Below are positions 7,734 through 16,430 of a stretch of DNA of 64,000 nt, piece by piece. Positions within the stretch are counted from its first letter, which is position 1, and each line of letters starts with the position of its first letter. Below the pieces are notes generated by a model. It worked only from the letters and a program-made list of their open reading frames with translations, did no database searches and was not told where the DNA came from. The position numbers and the translations under genes were made by a program. The DNA comes from CAYPAV01 sp964408805 (GTDB lineage: Bacteria; Pseudomonadota; Alphaproteobacteria; UBA8366): positions 173,436-237,435 of the forward strand of contig CAYPAV010000006.1 in the NCBI GenBank assembly GCA_964408805.1. Direction: 5' to 3'.

Positions 7734-8903
7734 TCAGGAATTCGATTCGCCATCGATCGTCTCGCTCCCAAGGATTTCCCGGTTGTGTTCGCCGAGTTCC
7801 GGGGCCGGGCGGCGAATTCGCGCCGGGGTATCGGAGAGCTTAACCGGAAACCCCGTCATTTTGACGACCCCATGCGCTGGATGTTCGACCTCCAGCACCA
7901 TGTCGGTTGCCAGAACTTGCGGATCGGAAAAGACTTCGTCGAGGTTCATCACCCGCCCGCATGGGCAGCCGGCTTCATTGATCACGTCGATCCAATGGGC
8001 GACGCTCTCGCGCTCGGTCACGCGGTTGATGACTTCCAGCAATTCGTCGCGATTGGCCATGCGCTCCGCATTGGTTTCAAACCGAGGCTCTTCCAGGATT
8101 TCCCGCAGACCGAGAACGTCGAGGAACCGTTCGAGGAAGGTCTCGTTCGCCGGCGCCACCGCCACCATGCCGTCATTCGCGCGAAAAAGCCCATAGGGGG
8201 CCACGATCGGATGATTGTTGCCGCTTCGCTCCGGCACCTCGCCGGTCGCGAAATATTGGGCCGACATGAAGGCCAGCATCGAGATCAAGCCATTGTTGAG
8301 ACTTGATTCGACGTTTTGCCCCCTTCCGGTCCGGTGGCGGGCGTGCAACGCCGTCACCACGCCGAAGGCGCAATAGAGACCGGCGATCAGGTCGCTGATC
8401 GGCGGGGCCGCCCGCATCGGCCCGCCCTCGGCCGTGCCGTTTACGTTCATGAAACCGCTCATGGCCTGGGCGATGAAATCGAATGAGGGCCGATCCACAT
8501 AAGGGCCCGACGATCCGTACCCGTTGATGCTGGAAACGATGAGCTCGGGGTTGAGTTCCGTCAGGCGATCGCCGTCGAAGCCCATCTTGGCGAGGACTCC
8601 CGGCCGGTAATTCTCTACCAGCACATCGGCATCCACGATCAAATCCGCCAGCGCCGCCTTGCCGGCATCGTCGTAGAGATCGAGCGTCACCGACTTCTTG
8701 TTGCGATTGAACTGCGCGAAATACCAGCTCAGGCCGTCCTTGATCGCCCCTTGCTGACGGACGGGGTCGCCGCCCCCGGGACTTTCAACCTTAATGACTT
8801 CCGCCCCCATATCCGCAAGCAGAACCGTGCAAAAGGGTCCGGCGAGGACCCGAGTGAGATCGATCACCCGAATGCCAGAAAGCGCGCCTTCGAAATCAGT
8901 CAT
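7734..8903 (-). CDS. CaiB/BaiF family CoA-transferase
   Basis: A 389-residue family III CoA-transferase. The N-terminal Rossmann-like half has RVLAGPFCTVLLADMGAEVIKVE, and the catalytic Asp142 sits in FDFIAQAMSG as in formyl-CoA:oxalate CoA-transferase. The C-terminal half has the usual GCPCGRVMNLDE and final EHNREILG. The enzyme moves CoA between carboxylates through an aspartyl-CoA intermediate. I prefer the ATG at 8903 with GGGTGAG upstream; a GTG at 8918 in the same frame has the ribosome site too close. Only 18 bases separate it from the SMP-30 gene upstream on the same strand, so they likely form an operon. Substrate acids are not deducible. Confidence 0.88.
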   Translation of the reverse strand: MTDFEGALSGIRVIDLTRVLAGPFCTVLLADMGAEVIKVESPGGGDPVRQQGAIKDGLSWYFAQFNRNKKSVTLDLYDDAGKAALADLIVDADVLVENYRPGVLAKMGFDGDRLTELNPELIVSSINGYGSSGPYVDRPSFDFIAQAMSGFMNVNGTAEGGPMRAAPPISDLIAGLYCAFGVVTALHARHRTGRGQNVESSLNNGLISMLAFMSAQYFATGEVPERSGNNHPIVAPYGLFRANDGMVAVAPANETFLERFLDVLGLREILEEPRFETNAERMANRDELLEVINRVTERESVAHWIDVINEAGCPCGRVMNLDEVFSDPQVLATDMVLEVEHPAHGVVKMTGFPVKLSDTPARIRRPAPELGEHNREILGSETIDGESNS

Positions 8904-8921
8904 CTCGTGATCGCTCACCCT

Positions 8922-9899
8922 TCAATACGTCCAATGCGGCGGGATTGCGCCGGCGACCGGGGACCGGAACGTCGCAATCCGATCACCGAACAGCGAGCCA
9001 ACATAAACCGTCTTCAGATCCGGGCCGCCGAAGGTGACGCTGGCGCAATTGCCGAGCAGACTGTCCGCGCCGGCGTTCATATGGGCCCGCTCGTAGGTAC
9101 CGGCCTGATAGGCGGCCTCGCCCTTGGCAATCACATCGGCGTCGCCGGCGTCGATGACGAGATCCTGGCTTCCGTCCGCCGCCACCCGCACGATCCGATT
9201 GCTCAACACGCTGGTAACCCAGATGCCGCCTTCGGAGTCGAATTCGAACCCGTCCGGGAACATGCCGGGCCCGTATAGAGCGACGCTTTCCTTCGGCCCG
9301 AGGCTCGAATCCGTCTTGATCTCATACCGGACGATACCGCGGCCCATGGTTTCGTGGACATAGAGCCATCGGCCGGACGGGTCGACCTTGTTTTCGTTGG
9401 CGAAGCAGACATCGTCGGCGACGATCCGGGCACCCCGATCGTCGACCAGGATAATGAAGCCGTCCGCCACTTCTTTTCGGAAGGCAAGGTCTCGCGGTTC
9501 CTGCCAAGTCGAAACCGAAATCCAGATACGGCCCATCTCGTCGCGGTTCGCGAAGTTCGTCGACGGCAAACGACGGCCGTCGATCTCGGTCAAAAACGCC
9601 TTCAGCGTCCCGTCCCGCGACAAGGTGAAAACGCCACCATCATCGCCGACATTGGCGATCAGGAATTCCCCATTCGGAAGGAGCGAATAGCCGTTCGGGA
9701 CGAAATGCGCGGGTACGTCGCCGCGCACACCCAATATCAGTTCCGGGGCGTCATTCCCCCTTAGACGCGCAATGCCACCCGGCCCGTCCGGGTCACCGTG
9801 GGAAGCGAAAATTTCCCCGGCCCGCGTGGCAATAACGCATTCCGGCCGCTTGAGATCCCGCCCAATAAAGTCAATGTCGGCTTCGCTAATGGAATACAT
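8922..9899 (-). CDS. SMP-30/gluconolactonase-like beta-propeller hydrolase
   Basis: A 325-residue six-bladed propeller of the SMP-30/gluconolactonase group. Evidence includes a PNGYSLLPNGEFLIANVGDDGG blade, a TNFANRDEMGRIWIS motif, FANENKVDPSGRWLYVHET and MFPDGFEFDSEGGIWVTS, typical of the metal-binding Asn/Asp residues that line the propeller channel. There is no signal peptide, so it is probably cytoplasmic. Such proteins hydrolyse sugar lactones or related esters. The likely partner is the CoA-transferase immediately downstream. The gene diverges from the hybrid histidine kinase across 159 bases of AT-rich sequence that may contain both promoters. Confidence 0.8.
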   Translation of the reverse strand: MYSISEADIDFIGRDLKRPECVIATRAGEIFASHGDPDGPGGIARLRGNDAPELILGVRGDVPAHFVPNGYSLLPNGEFLIANVGDDGGVFTLSRDGTLKAFLTEIDGRRLPSTNFANRDEMGRIWISVSTWQEPRDLAFRKEVADGFIILVDDRGARIVADDVCFANENKVDPSGRWLYVHETMGRGIVRYEIKTDSSLGPKESVALYGPGMFPDGFEFDSEGGIWVTSVLSNRIVRVAADGSQDLVIDAGDADVIAKGEAAYQAGTYERAHMNAGADSLLGNCASVTFGGPDLKTVYVGSLFGDRIATFRSPVAGAIPPHWTY

Positions 9900-10058
9900 G
9901 ACGCGATCCCGGAAAATGCGGAAAAATAAGCACGCGAAATTTTCAACACGCTATTGCTCCTGTCAAGATTTTGAACCGGCAAATAGTGGGATTTCCACGA
10001 TTGCATTATCAGGGTAACGTCCTAGTGGCGTAAAACGACTGTCGCCGGGGGGGATGAA

Positions 10059-12743
10059 TTGACCGATAACGTTGAAACAGCGCGACGGCATCCGAACGTA
10101 TACTGGCTCTTCGGTATCGTTCTGACGATTGTCCTGTTTCTCGGTCACGGATCTGATTGGCGCGGCAGTGGCCAGCTACATACCGTTATGGAAGCCGTCG
10201 CGACACTATTGGCCGCTTTGGTCGGCGCAATGGCGCTTGTCAGATATTACAGTCGGCCCGAGAGCCTTTTTCTTTTTATCGGCGCCGGGTTCCTGGGGAC
10301 CGCCTTCCTCGACGGATTTCACGCCATCGTGACTTCCGCTTATTTCAAGCCGCTGATGCCTTCCGATCTGCCGTCGCTTCTCCCGTGGAGCTGGGTCGCG
10401 TCACGGCAATTCCTGTCTATCCTTATGGTCCTCAGTTGGATCGCCTGGATGCGCGAAGATCGGCTGGGCGCGGTTGGTCGAATTCCCGAGCGGACGGTGT
10501 ATTTGGGTACGGCGATCTTCACGGCGGCGAGTTTTCTGTTCTTTATTTATGCGCCTCTGCCAGTGGCCTACTACTCGGGAATCTTCTTCCATCGCCCGGA
10601 AGAATTCCTGCCGGCCCTGTTCTTCCTAGTGGCGCTGATTGGCTTTTTACGCAAGGGACATTGGCGTCATGATGCCTTCGAACACTGGTTGGTCTTGTCG
10701 CTCATCGTCGGTTTTATCAGTCAAGCCGTCTTCATGTCTCATTCGAGCGACCTCTTCGATTACGAATTCGATATCGCCCACACGCTTAAGAAGGCGAGTT
10801 ACATATGCGTCCTCACCGGCCTGCTCATCAACATGTATGTGGTCTTCCGCCGCGAATCGGAGGCTGCCCTCTCCCTCACGGATAGCGAGCAGCGCATGCG
10901 GGCGATCGTCGACAATGTTTTCGACGGGATCGTGACCATCAATGAAAAGGGCACCATCCTTTCCGTGAACCCCGTAATCGAACGAATTTTCGGCTATACG
11001 CCCACGCACCTGGTCGGCCGAAACGTCAAGCTGCTGGCACCCGAACCCATCCACAGCGCGCACGACGGCTATCTTCAAAACTACATCACGACCGGAAATG
11101 CCAAGATCATCGGCATCGGCCGCGAAGTCGTCGGCCTTCGCGCGAATGGATCGACATTTCCCATGGAATTGGAGGTTGCGGAATTTCAGCTCGATAACGA
11201 GCGGCTGTTTCTCGGCGTTGTGCGTGACATCACCGAGCGCAAGGAAGTCGACCGGATGAAGAGCGAATTCATCTCAACGGTCAGTCACGAGCTGCGAACG
11301 CCGTTGACCTCGATCAAGGGTTCGCTCGGCATGACCGTCGCCGGCGCCCTCGGCGAAATTCCCGAAAAGGCCCGGGATATGATCGACATCGCACACAAGA
11401 ACACCGAGCGGCTGATCAACCTGGTAAACGACATCCTGGATATCGAAAAATTGCAATCGGGTAGCATGGAGTTTGACTTCGAGGAGCTCGATCTGTCGAA
11501 GCTCGTGGAACGATCGATCGAAGACAACAAGGGCTATGCCAAGGAACACGGGATCGAATTCATCCTGAAGGAAAGCGTCCCCGACATAGAGGTTTACGTG
11601 GATGGGGGCCGGATCACTCAGGTAATCGCCAACTTGTTGTCCAACGCCGCCAAGTTCTCGGCCCGGGGCGGCAAGGTCGAGGTTTCCGTCGTCGTTCAAG
11701 ACGGTATCCCGAGAGTTTCCATTTCCGACCATGGGACCGGCATCCCGGAAGATTTTCGCGACGAGGTATTCGGCCGGTTCACGCAGGCCGATTCCTCCGA
11801 TATCCGTCAACGCGGCGGAACCGGACTCGGTTTGAATATTTCAAAATCGATCATCGAGAAGCATGGCGGGCGCATTTGGTTCGATACGGAGACCGGCGCC
11901 GGAACGACTTTCCATTTCGATCTCCCGGCGATGGCGACGGGAGATGCTCTGAGCACCGCGATCGCCCGCGCGGTCGAAGGCGCGGGACTTCACGTGCTGA
12001 TCTGCGAGGACGACCCCGATATCGCCAATCTGTTCTCGATGATGTTGGAGCAGAGCGGGTTTGCCGCCGATGTGGCGCCGGACGCCGAAACGGCCAAGAA
12101 ATTTCTCGCGAATAAGCGCTACGATGCCATGACGGTGGATATCATGCTGCCGGGCCAGGACGGTCTTTCCCTGATCCGCGAATTACGCCAGCGGGAGGAT
12201 ACCAAGGACCTAGCGATGGTGGTGGTATCTGTGAAGGCGCGGCAGGCTCGTCGAGAAGCCCTTGAAGCCCCCCTTGGCATCGTCGACTGGCTGGACAAAC
12301 CCATTGACCCGAACCTCCTAATTTCCGCGGTCAATCGGGCCGTGCGGGTCAAGGCCAGCGGCAGCCCGAAGGTTCTTTACGTCGAGGATGACGCGGATCT
12401 GGTCGACATCACAAAGGCCATGCTGAAGGGGGTCATCGAAATCATTCCGGCAAAAACGAAAGAGGCGGGAGAACGGCTGCTTCTCACGGAAAAATTCGAT
12501 CTTGTCATCATCGACATCTCCTTGCCGGACGGATCGGGACTGGACCTGCTGGACCTGATCCGGGACGACGGGTCGCGATTGACTCCGGTTATCATCTTCT
12601 CCGGTCACGAAGTGAGTTCGGCGATCGCGGGACGGGTCGAAGCGGCGCTCGTCAAATCCCGCGTCTCGAATGAGGAGTTGGTCGAAACCATCAAATCCCT
12701 GATTGCCGAAGGCCGAAGCCTGGAAAACGAGTTGGCCGGCTGA
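10059..12743 (+). CDS. Membrane hybrid histidine kinase with FixL-like heme-PAS and two receivers
   Basis: An 894-residue sensor. About eight membrane segments span residues 14-265 (MASE-type sensor). A PAS domain (about 282-390) has FixL-like residues: His335 in SAHDGY and Arg355 in IGIGR, separated by 20 residues exactly as FixL His200 and Arg220. FixL Arg206 and His214 are replaced by Asn and Lys. The kinase core follows: phospho-His410 in SHELRTP, an HATPase with NLLSNAAKF and GTGLGL. Two receivers complete it, with Asp694 in TVDIMLPGQDG and Asp819 in IDISLPDGSG. The start is a TTG at 10059 behind GGGGGGG. The mini-ORF ATG-AAT-TGA overlaps it. It probably senses O2 or redox and may act on the EAL regulator; heme binding is inferred. 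Confidence 0.85.
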   Translation: MTDNVETARRHPNVYWLFGIVLTIVLFLGHGSDWRGSGQLHTVMEAVATLLAALVGAMALVRYYSRPESLFLFIGAGFLGTAFLDGFHAIVTSAYFKPLMPSDLPSLLPWSWVASRQFLSILMVLSWIAWMREDRLGAVGRIPERTVYLGTAIFTAASFLFFIYAPLPVAYYSGIFFHRPEEFLPALFFLVALIGFLRKGHWRHDAFEHWLVLSLIVGFISQAVFMSHSSDLFDYEFDIAHTLKKASYICVLTGLLINMYVVFRRESEAALSLTDSEQRMRAIVDNVFDGIVTINEKGTILSVNPVIERIFGYTPTHLVGRNVKLLAPEPIHSAHDGYLQNYITTGNAKIIGIGREVVGLRANGSTFPMELEVAEFQLDNERLFLGVVRDITERKEVDRMKSEFISTVSHELRTPLTSIKGSLGMTVAGALGEIPEKARDMIDIAHKNTERLINLVNDILDIEKLQSGSMEFDFEELDLSKLVERSIEDNKGYAKEHGIEFILKESVPDIEVYVDGGRITQVIANLLSNAAKFSARGGKVEVSVVVQDGIPRVSISDHGTGIPEDFRDEVFGRFTQADSSDIRQRGGTGLGLNISKSIIEKHGGRIWFDTETGAGTTFHFDLPAMATGDALSTAIARAVEGAGLHVLICEDDPDIANLFSMMLEQSGFAADVAPDAETAKKFLANKRYDAMTVDIMLPGQDGLSLIRELRQREDTKDLAMVVVSVKARQARREALEAPLGIVDWLDKPIDPNLLISAVNRAVRVKASGSPKVLYVEDDADLVDITKAMLKGVIEIIPAKTKEAGERLLLTEKFDLVIIDISLPDGSGLDLLDLIRDDGSRLTPVIIFSGHEVSSAIAGRVEAALVKSRVSNEELVETIKSLIAEGRSLENELAG

Positions 12744-12745
12744 CC

Positions 12746-13624
12746 TCAGTGCCGATCGATGACGCCCATGCGGCCCTTCTGAAAATCGTCGATCGCTTCC
12801 ACGAGTTCGTCCCGCGTATTCATGACGAAGGGACCGTGCCGGGCCATCGCCTCGCCGATAGGCGCACCCGCCAGCAATAGGAACCGACCGCCGCCGCCAT
12901 CAGGCTCGGCCGAAACACACAAGGTCGTCCCCTCGCCGAACAACGCCATTTGACCCCGATCGACCGGCGTCGCGTCGCGGCCGAACGAAACCCGCCCCTC
13001 GAAAACATAGGCGGCGGCGTTGAAGTCGGCGTCGATATCAATCTCCGCCGCCGCGCCGGAACGCACGCGCCAATCCTGCAGCCAAATCGGCGTGTGAGTC
13101 CCGATCGCGGCACTGACGCCGAAGACTGCGCCGGCGATAACCGTCACTTCGATGTTCCCATCTGGGCTGGTCGCGGTCGGAATTTCGGTCCGGGGCAGAT
13201 ATTGATAGCCGGGTGTCACGAATTTGCTCTTGGCCGGAAGATTGACCCAGATCTGAAACCCATGAGCCAACCCGCCATCCTTCTGAATTTTAGGCGAGGG
13301 CATTTCGGAATGGATGATCCCCGCCCCGGCTGTCATCCATTGGACGTCGCCGGGCCCGATCAGCTGCGTCTTCCCCGTCGAATCCTCGTGCAGCTTCTCG
13401 CCCGAAATGATGTAGGAGACGGTCTCGAACCCACGATGCGGATGGTCGGGCGCGCCGAGCGCCTCCCCCGGCCCGTATTCGACGGGACCGACCTCATCCA
13501 GCATCAGGAACGGGTCGACCTGATCCAATCCCATCGTTGGCACCGGACGGCGAACGAGGAAACCGGCGCCCTCTCGCTGTTGGTGGGCGCTGACAACGCG
13601 CGAAATGTCACGATCCTTCACCAT
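12746..13624 (-). CDS. Pirin family protein
   Basis: A 292-residue bicupin of the pirin family. The iron-binding set is intact: DHPHRGFET gives two His (about 61 and 63) and GIIHSE gives His and Glu (about 105 and 107). Pirins bind Fe and have been reported as quercetinases or redox-responsive cofactors. The frame has a possible TTG nine bases upstream of the ATG I chose at 13624, and the start is not certain. It ends two bases from the histidine kinase stop, in convergent orientation, and lies 12 bases downstream of the carboxyltransferase gene on the same strand, so it may be co-transcribed with it. The physiological substrate is unknown. Confidence 0.86.
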   Translation of the reverse strand: MVKDRDISRVVSAHQQREGAGFLVRRPVPTMGLDQVDPFLMLDEVGPVEYGPGEALGAPDHPHRGFETVSYIISGEKLHEDSTGKTQLIGPGDVQWMTAGAGIIHSEMPSPKIQKDGGLAHGFQIWVNLPAKSKFVTPGYQYLPRTEIPTATSPDGNIEVTVIAGAVFGVSAAIGTHTPIWLQDWRVRSGAAAEIDIDADFNAAAYVFEGRVSFGRDATPVDRGQMALFGEGTTLCVSAEPDGGGGRFLLLAGAPIGEAMARHGPFVMNTRDELVEAIDDFQKGRMGVIDRH

Positions 13625-13636
13625 CCTCTTCAACGC

Positions 13637-15175
13637 CTAAATGTAACTCGTCGGCCACGCTCCCATCAGGTGCTCGCCGATTCCGCCGGTCATGCGACCG
13701 CGATATAAATCGAGGAAGTCTATCAACACACGCCGGGTTTCTCGGGGGTCGATGACATCTTGGGCCTCGAAGCACTCGGCCAACGCCCACGGCTCCGAAT
13801 CCCGATCGAGTTCCGCGACCCTTTTCTCGAACTCCTCGGGATCATCGTCTTGAGTGATGCCGTAAACGACATTCACCCCGAGGCGCGGGTCCATGAAACC
13901 GAGATCCGCCAGCGGCCAAAGCAATACTTCGTCCGAATTTCGCCCGCCGCCCATGTTGAGAAATGCCTGGCCGTAGCTCTTTCGCATGATGATCGAAATC
14001 CTGGGCACGGAGACGAGTTGAAGCGCATTCATCCAATTGATGATCCGGCCGGGAGCACCGATCCGCTCGCCCTCGACGCCAATGAGAAAACCCGGTACGT
14101 CGACGAGGAATATCAGCGGAATATTGAAGCTGTCGCAAAGCACGATGAAGCTCGTCACCTTGTTGCAGCCGTCGGGGTCGACGGCACCGCCCTTGAACAT
14201 CGGGTTGTTGGCGATAACGCCCACGGTATGCCCATCGATCCGCGTAAACGCGGTCGTCGCCGCCTTGCCGTAATCCGGTTTCAACTCGAACATGCTATCC
14301 TTGTCGGCGATGCGGGCGATCACGTCCCGCACGTCATAGACTTTCTGGCGTTCCTCGGGAACGAGATCGAGGATATCCGCCATCTCCTCGCCAGAGCCCG
14401 CCGGCACTTCGTGGACCGGCGGCGGCGCGTTGCGGTGGCTCGGCAAGTAGGAGAGGAACCGCTTGACCAGGTCCATCGCCTCCTCGTCCGTATCGGTCGC
14501 GTAATCCACGAGGCCGCTGACGCGGGTGTGCATGCGCCAACCACCGAGTTCTTCCTTGTCGATCGGCTGATTAATCGCGAGCGACGTGACCCGCGAGCTC
14601 GCCACCGCCATCGACGCCCCCTTCCGCATCACCACGAAATCCGACATGCAGGCATACCAGGTGAGCGACCCGTAACTATCACCGAGCTGCGCCGCAACCC
14701 AGGGAGTCTCGCGGAGACGCCGGTACTCGGCCCCATCTTGCCCTAAAATGGCACGTCCCGAGGCCCCCATCCGATCGGGCATCCGGGCGCCGGTCGACTC
14801 GCCCATCCAAATGAGCGGCATGCCCTGTTCGTTCGCGACCGCCTTCAGATGACGCATCTTCTTGCCGTTGATCGCGGCGCTGGAGGCCCCGAGGACCGTA
14901 AAATCATTCGACATCGCGGCCACCCAGCGGCCATCCACCTTGCCGAAGCCGGCCACCTTGCCGTCGGCGGGGGATCGGTCTCGGACTTCCGGGCGGGCCG
15001 AGCGCGCGTGCATGCCGCTCTCGACGACCACGCCCTCGTCGAACAGATATGCCAACCGCTCGCGCGCATCGAGCTTGCCGTCCTTCTTGTGCTTGGCGAG
15101 GCGCTCGGGGCCGCCCATGGCGCGCGCGAATTCGCGCCGTGCTTCCAATTCCTTCAGGTTTTCCTCGAACGGCAT
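13637..15175 (-). CDS. Acyl-CoA carboxylase beta (carboxyltransferase) subunit
   Basis: A 512-residue biotin-dependent carboxyltransferase of the propionyl-CoA/methylcrotonyl-CoA type. Both crotonase-like halves are visible: the N-half with KLDARERLAYLFDEG and GESTGARMPDR, the C-half with NNPMFKGGAVDPDGCNKVTSF, DVPGFLIGVEGE and MRKSYGQAFLNMGGGRN. It transfers CO2 from carboxybiotin to an acyl-CoA alpha (or vinylogous gamma) carbon. The window contains no biotin carboxylase or biotin carrier subunit, and the nearby genes (pirin, LLM oxidoreductase) do not fill that role. The alpha subunit must therefore be encoded elsewhere, or the protein works with a shared one. Its substrate cannot be assigned. 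Confidence 0.87.
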   Translation of the reverse strand: MPFEENLKELEARREFARAMGGPERLAKHKKDGKLDARERLAYLFDEGVVVESGMHARSARPEVRDRSPADGKVAGFGKVDGRWVAAMSNDFTVLGASSAAINGKKMRHLKAVANEQGMPLIWMGESTGARMPDRMGASGRAILGQDGAEYRRLRETPWVAAQLGDSYGSLTWYACMSDFVVMRKGASMAVASSRVTSLAINQPIDKEELGGWRMHTRVSGLVDYATDTDEEAMDLVKRFLSYLPSHRNAPPPVHEVPAGSGEEMADILDLVPEERQKVYDVRDVIARIADKDSMFELKPDYGKAATTAFTRIDGHTVGVIANNPMFKGGAVDPDGCNKVTSFIVLCDSFNIPLIFLVDVPGFLIGVEGERIGAPGRIINWMNALQLVSVPRISIIMRKSYGQAFLNMGGGRNSDEVLLWPLADLGFMDPRLGVNVVYGITQDDDPEEFEKRVAELDRDSEPWALAECFEAQDVIDPRETRRVLIDFLDLYRGRMTGGIGEHLMGAWPTSYI

Positions 15176-15311
15176 ATTCAGGCTCTCATCTCGTTTGCTG
15201 ACAATAGAAGCTTATATAGGGCGCGGCGCGGCGCCCGCGAAGGCGGGGATGAAAGAAACGAAAAACGCGCCACGTTAACCAATTATACGGCCAAGCAAGG
15301 GTGGACCCGAC

Positions 15312-16334
15312 ATGACAATGAATCTCTCCCTCGGTATTCGCGGCCAGTTTCCTCAAGGCGACGACATGTCGCTCAGGCTCGAGGAACTCCTGGCCCAGGT
15401 GCGGCTCGCCAAGGAGCTCGACTTCAAGGCGTTCACGAAATCGCAGCATTACAGTTCAACGCCGTTTCAGGAAATCCAGCAGGTTCCCTTCCTGTCCCGC
15501 GCGGCGGCCGAGGTCAAGGACATCAAGGTAGTCACCAGCATCACCCTACTGCCATTGCACAAGCCCCTCGACATCGCCGAGCAATTGGCCGCGCTCGACC
15601 TGATCTCCGGCGGCAACCTCATTTTCGGTTCCGGCATCGGCTATCGCGAGGTCGAGTTCAAGGCCTTTGGCTCGACACAGTCGGAACGGGCCAAGCGCTT
15701 CGAGGAGAATTTCGAGGCGGTCCACCGCCTTTGGACCGAGGACACGGTCACCATGAAGGGCTCCCATTTCGAGCTGATCGAAGCGACTTGCTCCCTCAAA
15801 CCGTTGCAGAAGCCACGCCCGCCGATGTGGATCGGCGCCAACGCCGATGTCGCGATCGAACGGGCGGCGCGGATCGGCGATAGCTGGATGATCAACCCGC
15901 ACAATCGGATCGATACGATCAAACGGCAGATGGACGTCTATAAGCGGGCCTTGGACGCCGCCGGCAAGCCGATGCCGGAAGTCCTCAACATGACCCGCGA
16001 GATGTTCGTCGCCGAGACCCGCGAGGACGCGATGCGCCTCGCCCGTCCCTACCTCGAGGCGAAGTACAAGGCCTATCACGAATGGGGCCAGGACAAGGCC
16101 ATGCCAGCGGGCGACAACGATCTCTCAATGGAATATGACGAGCTTTCGGACGGCCGCTTCGTATTCGGCTCCGTCGACGAGGTGGCGGAGCAGATCATCG
16201 CGCTTGCCAAGGCGGTCGGATTCAACCAACTCGGCTGCCCCATTCAATGGGTCGGCATGCCGCAAAACCATGTCCTCGACCAGATGCATTTAATGGCCGA
16301 GGAGGTTCTCCCGCGCGTACGGCAGGGCATGTAA
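15312..16334 (+). CDS. Luciferase-like (LLM class) flavin-dependent oxidoreductase
   Basis: A 340-residue bacterial-luciferase-fold protein. It shows the TIM-barrel pattern: the start with MNLSLGIRGQFPQGDD, LLPLHKPLDIAEQLAALD and GGNLIFGSGIGYREVE (a flavin/phosphate loop), and MWIGANADVAIERAARIGDSW. Members use FMN (or F420) to oxidise small organic substrates, for example alkanesulfonates, with O2. The ATG at 15312 follows AAGGGTGG; a second ATG six bases later is also in frame. The gene diverges from the carboxyltransferase gene across 136 bases and precedes an SDR gene on the same strand, suggesting a catabolic transcription unit. The flavin reductase partner is not recognisable in the window. 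Confidence 0.82.
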   Translation: MTMNLSLGIRGQFPQGDDMSLRLEELLAQVRLAKELDFKAFTKSQHYSSTPFQEIQQVPFLSRAAAEVKDIKVVTSITLLPLHKPLDIAEQLAALDLISGGNLIFGSGIGYREVEFKAFGSTQSERAKRFEENFEAVHRLWTEDTVTMKGSHFELIEATCSLKPLQKPRPPMWIGANADVAIERAARIGDSWMINPHNRIDTIKRQMDVYKRALDAAGKPMPEVLNMTREMFVAETREDAMRLARPYLEAKYKAYHEWGQDKAMPAGDNDLSMEYDELSDGRFVFGSVDEVAEQIIALAKAVGFNQLGCPIQWVGMPQNHVLDQMHLMAEEVLPRVRQGM

Positions 16335-16430
16335 ATCGAAACCTGTCTTTGCCATCGATTTAGCGCTCGCTTGCGCCTCCCCGCGGACTAGCTTTCTCAG
16401 CAGAATCAATTCATCGAGAAGGAAAATTCA

